This document shows positions 6,147 through 12,482 of a stretch of 13,010 nt of DNA, piece after piece (positions within the stretch are counted from its first letter, which is position 1; each line of letters starts with the position of its first letter). Made by a program: the position numbers and the translations under genes. The stretch spans positions 1 through 13,010 of the forward strand of contig JAUNAO010000017.1 in assembly GCA_030527565.1 (NCBI GenBank). Reading direction: 5' to 3'. Below the pieces are notes generated by a model. That model did no database searches and was not told where the DNA came from. It worked only from the letters and a program-made list of their open reading frames with translations. Source of the stretch: Candidatus Saccharimonadota bacterium. Its GTDB lineage: Bacteria > Patescibacteriota > Saccharimonadia > Saccharimonadales > Saccharimonadaceae.

Positions 6147-7511
6147 TTATTCATGAGTTTTATCAAGCGACATAAAACGCAGTAACTCTGGGTGGAAGTA
6201 TAATTCAATTTTCCCAACCGCACCATGACGATGCTTCGCAACCAAAAGCTCAGTAATATGAGTTTCTTCGTAGTTATCATCATTCTGCCGATAATAATCT
6301 GGTCGATGCAAAAACATCACAAGGTCGGCGTCTTGCTCGATCGAACCGGACTCACGAAGGTCAGACAAAACCGGTCGCGGATCGTCTCGCCCCGTCACAT
6401 TACGCGAAAGCTGTGCTAAGGCGACTACCGGAATCTTTAATTCGCGCGCCAAAATCTTTAATCCGCGCGAAATTTCCGTGACTTCCTGTACACGGTTGCC
6501 TTTATAACGGTCCGAACCCTGAATCAACTGCAAATAGTCAACAATCACAATCCCAATATCATGATCATGCATCGCCCGTCGCGCCTTATTGCGGAGCTCA
6601 ACAATCGTCATTGAGCTCGTATCGTCAATATAGATCGGAATTTCGTCCATTTCACCCAACGCATCACCAATTCTCTGAAATTCCTCATCCGACAAGTTCC
6701 CCGTCCGCATTTTCCAGTTATCAACACCAGACACATCCGAAATCATACGGTCAACGATCTCATTCGCCGCCATCTCCATTGAAAAAAACAAAACACCTTT
6801 ATTATTAATACTCGCGATATTATACGCCAAGTTCTGCGCAAAAGTCGTCTTACCCATCGCCGGGCGCGCACCGATAATTACAAGATCGCCTTTATGTAAC
6901 CCCGCCGTCTTTTTATCAAGATCTCGGAAACCAGTTTTGAGGCCCCGAAGCGCCCCTTTATTTTTGTGGAGTTCTTCAATTCGGTCAAACGCATCCGCGA
7001 GTAAATCTTCCATCGCCGTATAGTCGCTCTTGATAATCTTGTCCGAAACTTCAAACAGCTGCCGCTCGGCTTTCCCAATCAACTCCGACGCTTCTGCATC
7101 GTCCTCGTAAGCCTTCTCCGCAATCTCTGTTCCCGCCCGAATTAATTTCCTCCGCGTCGAGGTTTTTTCAATAATCTCCGCATAGGCCTTCGCATGTGAG
7201 GCCGCTGGCACAAAATTCGACAGCTCGGTCAGATATGGCGCCCCACCAACCTCTTTTAGCTGTTTCTTCGTTTTCAACTCGGCCGTCAAAGTCAACAAAT
7301 CGACCGGTTTATGCTGGTCATAAAGATCCGCCATCGCCTGAAAAATCATCTGGTGTCGTTTTTCGTAAAAATCTCCCGACCGAATAACCGTCAAAATCTC
7401 CGGCAAAATTGCGTCAGACAACATAATCGCGCCAAGCAGCGACTTTTCCGCCACGATATCTTGCGGCGGAATCCGACCTCCATTATTAGAACGGGTTCTC
7501 TCCTCCATCAT
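6147..7511 (-). CDS. dnaB: Replicative DNA helicase DnaB
   Basis: DnaB is the hexameric 5'-3' helicase that unwinds the replication fork. The 454 residues match the family. The N-terminal DnaB domain spans about 14-115 (PQDIVAEKSLLGAIML), and the linker helix region about 120-185. The RecA-like ATPase has Walker A GARPAMGKTT (214-223), Walker B VIVDYLQ (322-328), ALAQLSR (364-370) and LRESGSIEQDADLVMFLHR (385-403). The C-terminal KHRHG (426-430) is in the arginine-finger region. No intein interrupts it. The start lies inside dnaX with a 26-bp overlap, where GGGAGGTAAGG is the ribosome binding site. An ATG immediately downstream is an alternative start. Co-transcription with dnaX would couple helicase and clamp-loader supply. 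Confidence 0.97.
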   Translation of the reverse strand: MMEERTRSNNGGRIPPQDIVAEKSLLGAIMLSDAILPEILTVIRSGDFYEKRHQMIFQAMADLYDQHKPVDLLTLTAELKTKKQLKEVGGAPYLTELSNFVPAASHAKAYAEIIEKTSTRRKLIRAGTEIAEKAYEDDAEASELIGKAERQLFEVSDKIIKSDYTAMEDLLADAFDRIEELHKNKGALRGLKTGFRDLDKKTAGLHKGDLVIIGARPAMGKTTFAQNLAYNIASINNKGVLFFSMEMAANEIVDRMISDVSGVDNWKMRTGNLSDEEFQRIGDALGEMDEIPIYIDDTSSMTIVELRNKARRAMHDHDIGIVIVDYLQLIQGSDRYKGNRVQEVTEISRGLKILARELKIPVVALAQLSRNVTGRDDPRPVLSDLRESGSIEQDADLVMFLHRPDYYRQNDDNYEETHITELLVAKHRHGAVGKIELYFHPELLRFMSLDKTHE

Positions 7512-8790
7512 TCTGTACCTTACCTCCCATTATATCAGAAATTTTCGCGAGCAACTCATCTTTCTTGGCTCCTGCCGGCATTTCCCCGACTTCCTTTAAA
7601 ACAACCTTTAACCCGCCCGCCGCATCAATCAAAATTTTCTTATTATTATCACGCGCTAAAATCGAACGCGTAATTTTTTTATCCGGGAACAATAACAATT
7701 CATCCCCAGCTACCTGGTGCAGACATTTTTTCACCTGCGTCGCCACCGCATCATTCAAGGTTTTTACCTTCTCACAAAACTCGGCAAAATTAAAATCGCC
7801 AGACCGAACCTCCACGTTTTGCGTGCAAGTTGCTTCAACAACTTTCTTTACGACCGGCGCTTTCACTCCCTTCGATAACGCCACCAATAATTTTGCCTCT
7901 TCAAATGGCGCCTTCACTTCTGCGAGACCCTCTAACAGACCTAGGCTCTCCGGTTGTGGATCTGCTAAAATCGCTAAAACCATCTCCTCGGCAATAATTT
8001 TCGGTCCAACCCCAGCCGCTAAAAGCTCTCGCATCGCCGCCGTAATCTTCGCAAGATCGCCACCCAAGCATTCGGATAACAAAGTCTTAATTTTTCGATC
8101 CTCCGGCAGCCCCATCGCTTCTTCAACCATCTTCACCGTAATCAAATCCGTAGACAGCGTTGAAATCTGATCGAGCAACGACAGCGAATCTCGGAACGAC
8201 CCACCCCCGCGCTTCGCGATCGCGCTAATTGCCTCGTCCTCAATCTTAATCCCCTCGGAGTCCGCCACCTTTCGCAAAAACCGCGCCATTACCTCAGCGT
8301 CCGCTAATTTAAAACTGTAAGTCTGCGTCCGCGACGTAATCGTAACCGGAACTTTATGCGCATCGGTCGTTGCCATAATAAAAATCACGTGCTCCGGCGG
8401 CTCCTCGAGTGTCTTAAGCAGCGCATTGAACGCCGGCGTTGTCAGCATATGAACTTCGTCAATAATATAAATCTTATATTTCCCCTCAGTTGGCGCAATC
8501 GCCGCCTTCTCGCGCAGCTCTCTAACATCATCCACCCCGTTATTCGACGCCCCATCAATCTCAATAATGTCAATATAATCATCTTCCAGTTCATAGGCAA
8601 ACTTATTAATCTCATGCGCAAAAATTCGCGCTACCGAAGTTTTTCCCGTTCCGCGCGGCCCGATAAATAAATACGCATGCGAAACCTTCCCCTGTTCGAG
8701 CGAGCGAGACAAAACATCCGTCACTTGCTCCTGCCCAACAACATCAGAGAGCTTGCAAGGTCTATATTTTCGATATAATGCTTTCGCCAT
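7486..8790 (-). CDS. dnaX: DNA polymerase III subunit gamma/tau, short and zinc-less
   Basis: This is the clamp-loader ATPase. The AAA+ motifs are Walker A GPRGTGKT (44-51), Walker B IYIIDEVH (107-114), sensor 1 ATTDAHKVP (140-148), the arginine finger R154 in TSRTQ (usually SRC) and sensor 2 GGGSFRDSLSLLDQ (195-208). The four-Cys zinc module that normally sits between Walker A and the IEIDAASN segment is missing: residues 59-76 are short and contain no Cys. At 434 residues the protein is close to the gamma form of E. coli, so the long tau C-terminal region is reduced. The ATG overlaps the stop of the upstream gene (TAATG), giving translational coupling. A run of seven A (7674-7680) lies near residue 380. 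Confidence 0.96.
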   Translation of the reverse strand: MAKALYRKYRPCKLSDVVGQEQVTDVLSRSLEQGKVSHAYLFIGPRGTGKTSVARIFAHEINKFAYELEDDYIDIIEIDGASNNGVDDVRELREKAAIAPTEGKYKIYIIDEVHMLTTPAFNALLKTLEEPPEHVIFIMATTDAHKVPVTITSRTQTYSFKLADAEVMARFLRKVADSEGIKIEDEAISAIAKRGGGSFRDSLSLLDQISTLSTDLITVKMVEEAMGLPEDRKIKTLLSECLGGDLAKITAAMRELLAAGVGPKIIAEEMVLAILADPQPESLGLLEGLAEVKAPFEEAKLLVALSKGVKAPVVKKVVEATCTQNVEVRSGDFNFAEFCEKVKTLNDAVATQVKKCLHQVAGDELLLFPDKKITRSILARDNNKKILIDAAGGLKVVLKEVGEMPAGAKKDELLAKISDIMGGKVQNDGGENPF

Positions 8791-9308
8791 TACAAAGCTG
8801 CTTCAACGGCCGCCCAAGTCGCCTCATCATTGTTTGCTGGAATCACAACCGAAACTTGCGAGCCGTTTCGAAGCCGGAAATAAGTCACCGACGCGTACAA
8901 AATCTGATATTCACGCCCCGCAACCTCGACATAATACTTATCATCATGATAAACTAGCGTCCCAATCACTGTCTTTCGCTCAACCGGACCGATTTGCTTA
9001 TACAAAAACTTCCCATCATCGGTAATCGTCAACTTCATAATATCGCCTTCAACCAACTTCGACTTCGAAGCATAGTTCGCCGGCACCGGATAATTCTTCC
9101 CATCCGGACCAATCATAATCTGCCCATCGAAAATCCCCTCGATCACTTTGCCTTCTGGACCCGAAACAATCGTTTCTCTAGGCGCTGTAATTGTTTCGCC
9201 GTCGCCCAAAATCGACACTAAAAGTTCCTTCGCGGCCGCCAAACTCGTTTCAGCCTCGGAAATTAACCCCCTCAATCTTTTTATTTGTTTTTCTGGTATT
9301 TCAGACAT
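8790..9308 (-). CDS. Conserved protein of unknown function, first gene of the replication operon
   Basis: I do not recognise a named family. The protein is about 172 residues and soluble, with no signal peptide or membrane segment. An N-terminal helix (about 4-35), rich in Lys, Glu and Ala, could form a coiled coil. Two beta-rich stretches follow (about 45-115 and 116-160), separated at IGPVERKTVIGTL and possibly small barrels. The most striking block is GQIMIGPDGKNYPVPANYAS (63-82). My recollection is that similar proteins are widespread in CPR genomes, but I cannot check this. It leads the dnaX-dnaB-ybaB-recR operon, and its stop overlaps the dnaX start. A GTG one codon upstream (9311) is a possible alternative start, with AGG 7 nt before it. 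A role with DNA or RNA is only a guess. Confidence 0.85.
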   Translation of the reverse strand: MSEIPEKQIKRLRGLISEAETSLAAAKELLVSILGDGETITAPRETIVSGPEGKVIEGIFDGQIMIGPDGKNYPVPANYASKSKLVEGDIMKLTITDDGKFLYKQIGPVERKTVIGTLVYHDDKYYVEVAGREYQILYASVTYFRLRNGSQVSVVIPANNDEATWAAVEAAL

Positions 9309-9345
9309 CACCTCGCATCCTGTCTAAATATAGTATTAATATTAT

Positions 9346-9372
9346 ATTATACCCGCCCGCCCTTAAAGTCAA
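9346..9372 (-). promoter_or_regulatory. Promoter of the dnaX operon with G-rich spacer
   Basis: On the minus strand TTGACT (9372-9367) is followed by a 15-nt spacer ending GGGCGGGCGGG and then TATAAT (9351-9346). A second overlapping TATAAT begins 5 nt further on. The expected leader is about 30 nt. The spacer resembles that of the promoter at 10640-10666. Confidence 0.6.
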
Positions 9373-9393
9373 GGCTTTTTAGCAAAAGTTTTC

Positions 9394-9421
9394 CACCGCA
9401 AAAACATCGGTCACCGCAAAA
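9394..9421 (+). repeat. Short direct repeat CACCGCAAAA in the rplL-dnaX operon gap
   Basis: CACCGCAAAA occurs at 9394-9403 and 9412-9421, 18 bp apart, upstream of the dnaX-operon promoter. The 9312-9507 gap otherwise holds that promoter, the rplL hairpin and one half of the rplJL inverted repeat. A regulator site is possible but unsupported. Confidence 0.4.
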
Positions 9422-9454
9422 GTGTTGTAATTTTTACATGAACTTAAGCCACAA

Positions 9455-9482
9455 AATATGACGGCCGAGAGACCGTCATATT
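9455..9482 (-). terminator. Hairpin at the end of the rplJ-rplL transcript
   Basis: AATATGACGG (9455-9464) and CCGTCATATT (9473-9482) form a perfect 10-bp stem with an 8-nt loop. On the minus strand the stem ends in TATTTTG, so the U-tract is short. It lies 25 nt after the rplL stop. It may terminate, or mark a processed 3' end. Confidence 0.65.
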
Positions 9483-9484
9483 AA

Positions 9485-9498
9485 AACAACTAGCTAAC
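9485..9498 (-). repeat. 3' UTR half of a 14-nt inverted repeat flanking rplJ-rplL
   Basis: In the mRNA sense this reads GTTAGCTAGTTGTT. It is the exact reverse complement of AACAACTAGCTAAC in the rplJ leader (10482-10495 on the plus-strand coordinates). The two ends of the same transcript could therefore pair over 14 bp. Confidence 0.7.
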
Positions 9499-9507
9499 TA
9501 TCTATAA

Positions 9508-9879
9508 TTAAGCGAGCTCGACAGTAGCACCAGCTTCTTCGAGAGCTTTTTTCATCGCTTCAGCGTCAGCCTTTGCGACTTTTTCTTTTACGGTTGCTGG
9601 AGCGCCATCAACGATAGCTTTTGCTTCGCCGAGACCAAGTCCAGTAGCCTCTTTAACAGCCTTAATGACTGCAATCTTCTGTGCGCCAGCATCTTTAAGG
9701 ACGACATCATATTCTGCCTTACCTTCATCAGCGCCAGCCGCATCGCCACCAGCAACAGCCACAACAGCTGCAGCAGGCTCAATGCCATATTCATCTTTAA
9801 GCAAAGTTTTAAGTTCGTTAACTTCGAGCACGGTCATATTGACAAGCTCTTCAGCCAACTTTTTGATATCAGTTGCCAT
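9508..9879 (-). CDS. rplL: Large ribosomal subunit protein bL12 (L7/L12)
   Basis: This is the stalk protein that recruits and activates translation GTPases. It is present as several dimers bound to uL10. The 123 residues match the family. The N-terminal dimerisation domain is about 1-33 ([20 protein letters not shown]), and the Ala/Gly-rich hinge is about 35-52. The C-terminal domain is about 55-123 and contains [20 protein letters not shown] (68-87), the factor-binding face. The ribosome binding site AAAGGA lies about 8 nt before the ATG. The gene follows rplJ after 72 nt that include a triplicated 12-bp repeat and possible promoter-like TATA sequence. A hairpin follows the stop. Confidence 0.97.
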   Translation of the reverse strand: MATDIKKLAEELVNMTVLEVNELKTLLKDEYGIEPAAAVVAVAGGDAAGADEGKAEYDVVLKDAGAQKIAVIKAVKEATGLGLGEAKAIVDGAPATVKEKVAKADAEAMKKALEEAGATVELA

Positions 9880-9916
9880 ATATTTTCCTTTCTAGTATAT
9901 AATTTTCGCTACAAAT

Positions 9917-9952
9917 ACCGATATATTGACCGATATAAGTACCGATATAAAT
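9917..9952 (-). repeat. Three 12-bp tandem repeats between rplJ and rplL
   Basis: On the plus strand ACCGATATA starts at 9917, 9929 and 9941, an exact period of 12. Each copy is followed by three variable bases. In the mRNA sense the unit is TATATCGGT, beginning at the rplJ stop codon. It may be a translation spacer, a protein site or a slippage product. Confidence 0.8.
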
Positions 9953-10452
9953 TAAGCGGTTGCTTCTTCTGCGTGTTTTTCGAGCCCCGAAACGATGCCA
10001 TTGATGCCAGACAACAACGTGTCGACAACCTGTGCGATGAGTTCGTTCTTCGTTGGGAGCGAACCAAGCGTCGTGACTTCTTCTTTCGAAAGTGCTGCAC
10101 CTTCTGCGTTGAAACCACCAACGAGTTCCATCTTTGCGTGAGTTTTCGCAAATTTTGCGAGAACCTTAGCCGCGTCGAAATCCTCGTCCGTGCCAAGCGC
10201 ATAAAGTAACTGCCCAGCAAGAGCGTCAGTATCGGTATCTTTGTAAGCCGCGATTTCTTTCATCGCAACCTTGACTAACCGGTTCTTAACGATCTTGATT
10301 TTAATGCCAGACTCGCGCGCGATATGTCGAAGTTCCTCAAGTTCCTTTACGGTCAAGCCTTCGTATTTCGCGTAGACGACCATCTTCGAATTATTAAGAA
10401 GTTCGGTAAGATCTGCAACCAATGTGTTCTTTTTATCTTTTGAAATTGCCAT
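9952..10452 (-). CDS. rplJ: Large ribosomal subunit protein uL10
   Basis: uL10 anchors bL12 dimers to 23S rRNA at the base of the stalk. The 166 residues match the family. The rRNA-binding domain is about 1-100 and includes VVYAKYEGLTVKELEELRH (25-43) and IKIVKNRLVKVAMKE (52-66). The C-terminal helix, about 134-165, is where bL12 binds. The ribosome binding site AAAGGAAC is 8 nt upstream of the ATG. A 119-nt leader carries an L10-leader fold, so the uL10-bL12 complex probably represses its own translation or transcription. The gene begins the rplJ-rplL operon; rplA/rplK are not adjacent in this window. Confidence 0.96.
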   Translation of the reverse strand: MAISKDKKNTLVADLTELLNNSKMVVYAKYEGLTVKELEELRHIARESGIKIKIVKNRLVKVAMKEIAAYKDTDTDALAGQLLYALGTDEDFDAAKVLAKFAKTHAKMELVGGFNAEGAALSKEEVTTLGSLPTKNELIAQVVDTLLSGINGIVSGLEKHAEEATA

Positions 10453-10481
10453 AAAAAGTTCCTTTGGTTAAAATTTATTAG

Positions 10482-10495
10482 GTTAGCTAGTTGTT
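10482..10495 (-). repeat. 5' leader half of the 14-nt inverted repeat flanking rplJ-rplL
   Basis: In the mRNA sense this reads AACAACTAGCTAAC. It lies between the L10-leader stem and the rplJ ribosome binding site and is perfectly complementary to the 3' UTR segment at 9485-9498. Confidence 0.7.
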
Positions 10496-10502
10496 AAACA
10501 GC

Positions 10503-10570
10503 GTCACCAAATATACAAGAATTTGCCTCGGTAGCATAATTAAGGTCTCCCCGCTACTGTCTTTGGTAAC
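10503..10570 (-). ncRNA. Ribosomal protein L10 leader
   Basis: In the mRNA sense GUUACCAAA (10570-10562) pairs with UUUGGUGAC (10511-10503) to close the structure. Inside, GUAGC (10557-10553) pairs with GCUAC (10535-10531). The conserved AAAGACAGUAGC on the 5' side and CUACCGAGG on the 3' side are typical of the L10 leader, whose kink-turn binds the L10-L12 complex. It sits between the rplJ promoter and start codon, as expected for autoregulation. I see no clear terminator inside it, so control may act on translation or stability. Confidence 0.85.
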
Positions 10571-10577
10571 TCTCTCC

Positions 10578-10606
10578 ATTATAGCACACTTTTCCTAAAA
10601 AATCAA
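10578..10606 (-). promoter_or_regulatory. Strong promoter of rplJ-rplL
   Basis: On the minus strand TTGATT (10606-10601), a 17-nt spacer ending TGTGC and TATAAT (10583-10578) form a full promoter with an extended -10. The start should be near 10571, exactly at the foot of the L10 leader. Confidence 0.8.
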
Positions 10607-10639
10607 GATGTTGGCCTCGAAAACTTCCCGCTTACGCTA

Positions 10640-10666
10640 TTGACTTCGAGCGGGGGGGGGTAATAT
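10640..10666 (+). promoter_or_regulatory. Promoter with nine-G spacer for the paired membrane proteins
   Basis: TTGACT (10640-10645), a 15-nt spacer whose last nine bases are G (10652-10660), then TAATAT (10661-10666). Six nt separate it from the ATG at 10673, matching the leaderless promoters elsewhere in this window. CCCGCT at 10627-10632 and AGCGGG at 10649-10654 form a short inverted repeat across it. Confidence 0.6.
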
Positions 10667-10672
10667 ATAGAT

Positions 10673-11758
10673 ATGGATAATCAGAACTTATATAATCAAC
10701 CGCCAATAGAAACCCCAGTTGCTGGAAGCCAGATTCCAGCAGCACCAAATCCTTCGCCGAAAAAGAAAAAATGGCTCGCGCCAGTAATTATCGTCTCGAG
10801 CATTGCCGTGGTTGCGCTAATTGGCCTCGTGATTTTTCTTATTCTCTCCAATCAGGGTGGCTCAACTGGTGATAATGGCTCAACCGATCAAGAGCAAGAA
10901 ACCGAAATTTCGATCGATGACGTGCCTGAACTAGAAATCGAAATCCCAGAAGATGATGAAACAGGCTCAGAAGAAGAGACCGAATCGAGGGAGCTCGCAC
11001 TTATCAGGAAATATCACTCGGATTTATATACTTATATTGACGACTTAGACAGCAATGATTACGAAAATAAGGACTCATACACAGACGCAACTCGGTTTGA
11101 AGTTTCTAGCTATATTTATAATATTTCTGGTAGTCTCTCAGCTCCAGATTTTTCAAACCGGTTCTTGCTGGCTACTATTTTGAGGAATTTCGGCGATGAG
11201 TTGGAAATGGACAACAAATGCGATAATAATTTTATTCCAGAATCCGATATTTTATCCTATGCCAAAACTTTATTATCAGGAGACCTAGGATTGCGATATT
11301 ATACGGTCAATACCTTAGAGGAAGATTTCCGATATGAAGTTGGAGGCTATATATGTATGCCCGGCGGAACTGGCGACGGCGGCCTCGGCTGGGTCCACGA
11401 AATTATCGACTTTGAGGAGAAAGAAACCGATGGTCTAAAAACCCTAGAAATTAGTGAAAAAGCTGTTTACTCCGAAGGACCGTTTTACTATAGTGATTAT
11501 TGCTATGATGGGGTGAGTACCTATTGGTGTGATGGAGACGACGTATTGGTTTACACTCCAGACAAGAAACGATTAGTGGCTAGGGTGTCGGACCCAGAGG
11601 CTGGACTCGATATGGGGCTTCCGTATAATGCAGATTTAAAAGTAATTTTGGGTGAAGAGCTACTCAACAAGTTAGACACCTACAAATACACTTTCGTCGA
11701 CAACGGCTCTTCCGGTTGGGCTCTCTCTAAAATCGAACGTATCCCCGCCGGACAATAA
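10673..11758 (+). CDS. Single-pass membrane protein with acidic extracellular region, unknown function
   Basis: I do not recognise the family. The 361-residue protein has a short cytoplasmic tail rich in Pro, Asn and Gln (1-29), a basic stop KKKKW (30-34) and one membrane helix (about 35-59). A very acidic, low-complexity linker (about 62-107) follows, then an external domain (about 108-361). That domain holds Cys 183, 228, 277 and 286, which could form disulfides. The C-terminus KLDTYKYTF...IERIPAGQ (333-361) matches the end of the next gene's product. There is no catalytic motif I can name. There is no Shine-Dalgarno sequence, but a -10 box 6 nt upstream suggests a leaderless mRNA. The promoter has a nine-G run, so expression might vary by slippage. 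It forms a two-gene operon with the next gene. Confidence 0.85.
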   Translation: MDNQNLYNQPPIETPVAGSQIPAAPNPSPKKKKWLAPVIIVSSIAVVALIGLVIFLILSNQGGSTGDNGSTDQEQETEISIDDVPELEIEIPEDDETGSEEETESRELALIRKYHSDLYTYIDDLDSNDYENKDSYTDATRFEVSSYIYNISGSLSAPDFSNRFLLATILRNFGDELEMDNKCDNNFIPESDILSYAKTLLSGDLGLRYYTVNTLEEDFRYEVGGYICMPGGTGDGGLGWVHEIIDFEEKETDGLKTLEISEKAVYSEGPFYYSDYCYDGVSTYWCDGDDVLVYTPDKKRLVARVSDPEAGLDMGLPYNADLKVILGEELLNKLDTYKYTFVDNGSSGWALSKIERIPAGQ

Positions 11759-11765
11759 AAAAGAA
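11741..11765 (+). repeat. 25-nt direct repeat, copy 1
   Basis: The last codons (Ile-Pro-Ala-Gly-Gln), the stop and the following bases are identical to 12465-12489. The core is ATCCCCGCCGGACAATAA. Confidence 0.85.
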
Positions 11766-11777
11766 GGAGAGACAACC

Positions 11778-12482
11778 ATGAAACCAGAATTCGAACAAAA
11801 CTTAACTGAAAAACTTATCGAAGAAACCGCACCGCGATTCCCGCAGATGTCAGCTCTTAAAAAACAGAATAGAGCTTATAAAGTCACTGTTGCTATTCTT
11901 TGTCTCATTGTCCTTGCGCTTAGTGGAGCAATAGCATATTTACTCATCTCAGGCAACGACAACCATAACCACGGCCAAAACGATACTGATCAGACCGCCG
12001 AAGAGACAGCTTCAATCATTCCAGATGGCGTCTCAGAGGAAGAAGCAGAAGGACTGCTTGCGATAGTCCATCCAGAATATAATATCGTATCTGAAAATAA
12101 CGCCCAGCAATCTTATCTCGTACCAGAGTATGTGAGCAAAATCGTAGCGACCAAGATAGACACTACTAAAAAAGAGCTATATATTGACGAAAAAGCAGTT
12201 CGCCTTACCGCCCCAGAAAGTCCAGTTTGCTTAACTATTTGGACTGCAGACGATACCTGGACTTGGATTGATGATGTATGCATCCCCGGCAAAAACGATC
12301 GGGATAATTGGGGAAATTACTTTGAAGACGGTGGCGTGGATGGATATAATAAAGTCTACACCGAATATTTTTCAATAGACGATTATCTTGATAAGTTGGG
12401 CACCTATCGCTATACTTTTAGCTTCGGTGGCAACGGCAACTGGATTTTTAAACAGCTCGAACACATCCCCGCCGGACAATAA
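11778..12482 (+). CDS. Second single-pass membrane protein sharing the IPAGQ C-terminus, unknown function
   Basis: This 234-residue protein has a cytoplasmic N-terminus (1-34), one membrane helix (about 35-57), a His/Asn/Asp-rich linker (about 59-80) and an external domain (about 85-234). C151 and C168 bracket a Trp-rich segment (TIWTADDTWTWIDD, 153-166) and could form a disulfide. The C-terminal piece KLGTYRYTF (206-214) through LEHIPAGQ (227-234) matches the preceding protein, while the rest is too different to align by eye. It follows 19 nt after that gene with a strong ribosome binding site (AGAAGGAGAG), so the two are co-transcribed. The stop lies at the base of a terminator hairpin. It probably acts with its neighbour at the cell surface, which is an inference only. 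Confidence 0.85.
   Translation: MKPEFEQNLTEKLIEETAPRFPQMSALKKQNRAYKVTVAILCLIVLALSGAIAYLLISGNDNHNHGQNDTDQTAEETASIIPDGVSEEEAEGLLAIVHPEYNIVSENNAQQSYLVPEYVSKIVATKIDTTKKELYIDEKAVRLTAPESPVCLTIWTADDTWTWIDDVCIPGKNDRDNWGNYFEDGGVDGYNKVYTEYFSIDDYLDKLGTYRYTFSFGGNGNWIFKQLEHIPAGQ

Noticed and set aside
7565..8170. Long open frame of about 200 codons on the plus strand opposite dnaX
   Set aside because: It is antisense to a certain dnaX, has a Ser/Thr/Ala-rich nonspecific composition and no promoter or ribosome binding site of its own.
4500..9300. Alternative genetic code with TGA read as an amino acid
   Set aside because: All recognised proteins are full length without in-frame TGA. Absence of TGA stops in this few genes is not evidence of recoding.
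9301..9318. Five-codon upstream frame (ATG at 9318 on the minus strand, stop at 9301) overlapping the start of the operon's first gene
   Set aside because: It is too short to distinguish from chance, with no separate ribosome binding site; noted only as a possible coupling element.
9361..9421. Possible replication origin or DnaA boxes near TTTTCCACC and the CACCGCAAAA repeats
   Set aside because: The best match to TTATCCACA has two mismatches, there is no cluster of boxes, and no dnaA or dnaN is nearby.
9917..9952. CRISPR-like short repeats
   Set aside because: The 12-bp period, 9-bp unit and lack of unique spacers do not fit a CRISPR array.
10652..10660. Nine-G run as a plain sequencing artefact
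   Set aside because: The exact length may be uncertain, but a G-rich spacer also occurs in the dnaX-operon promoter, so the feature was kept as a finding with that caution.
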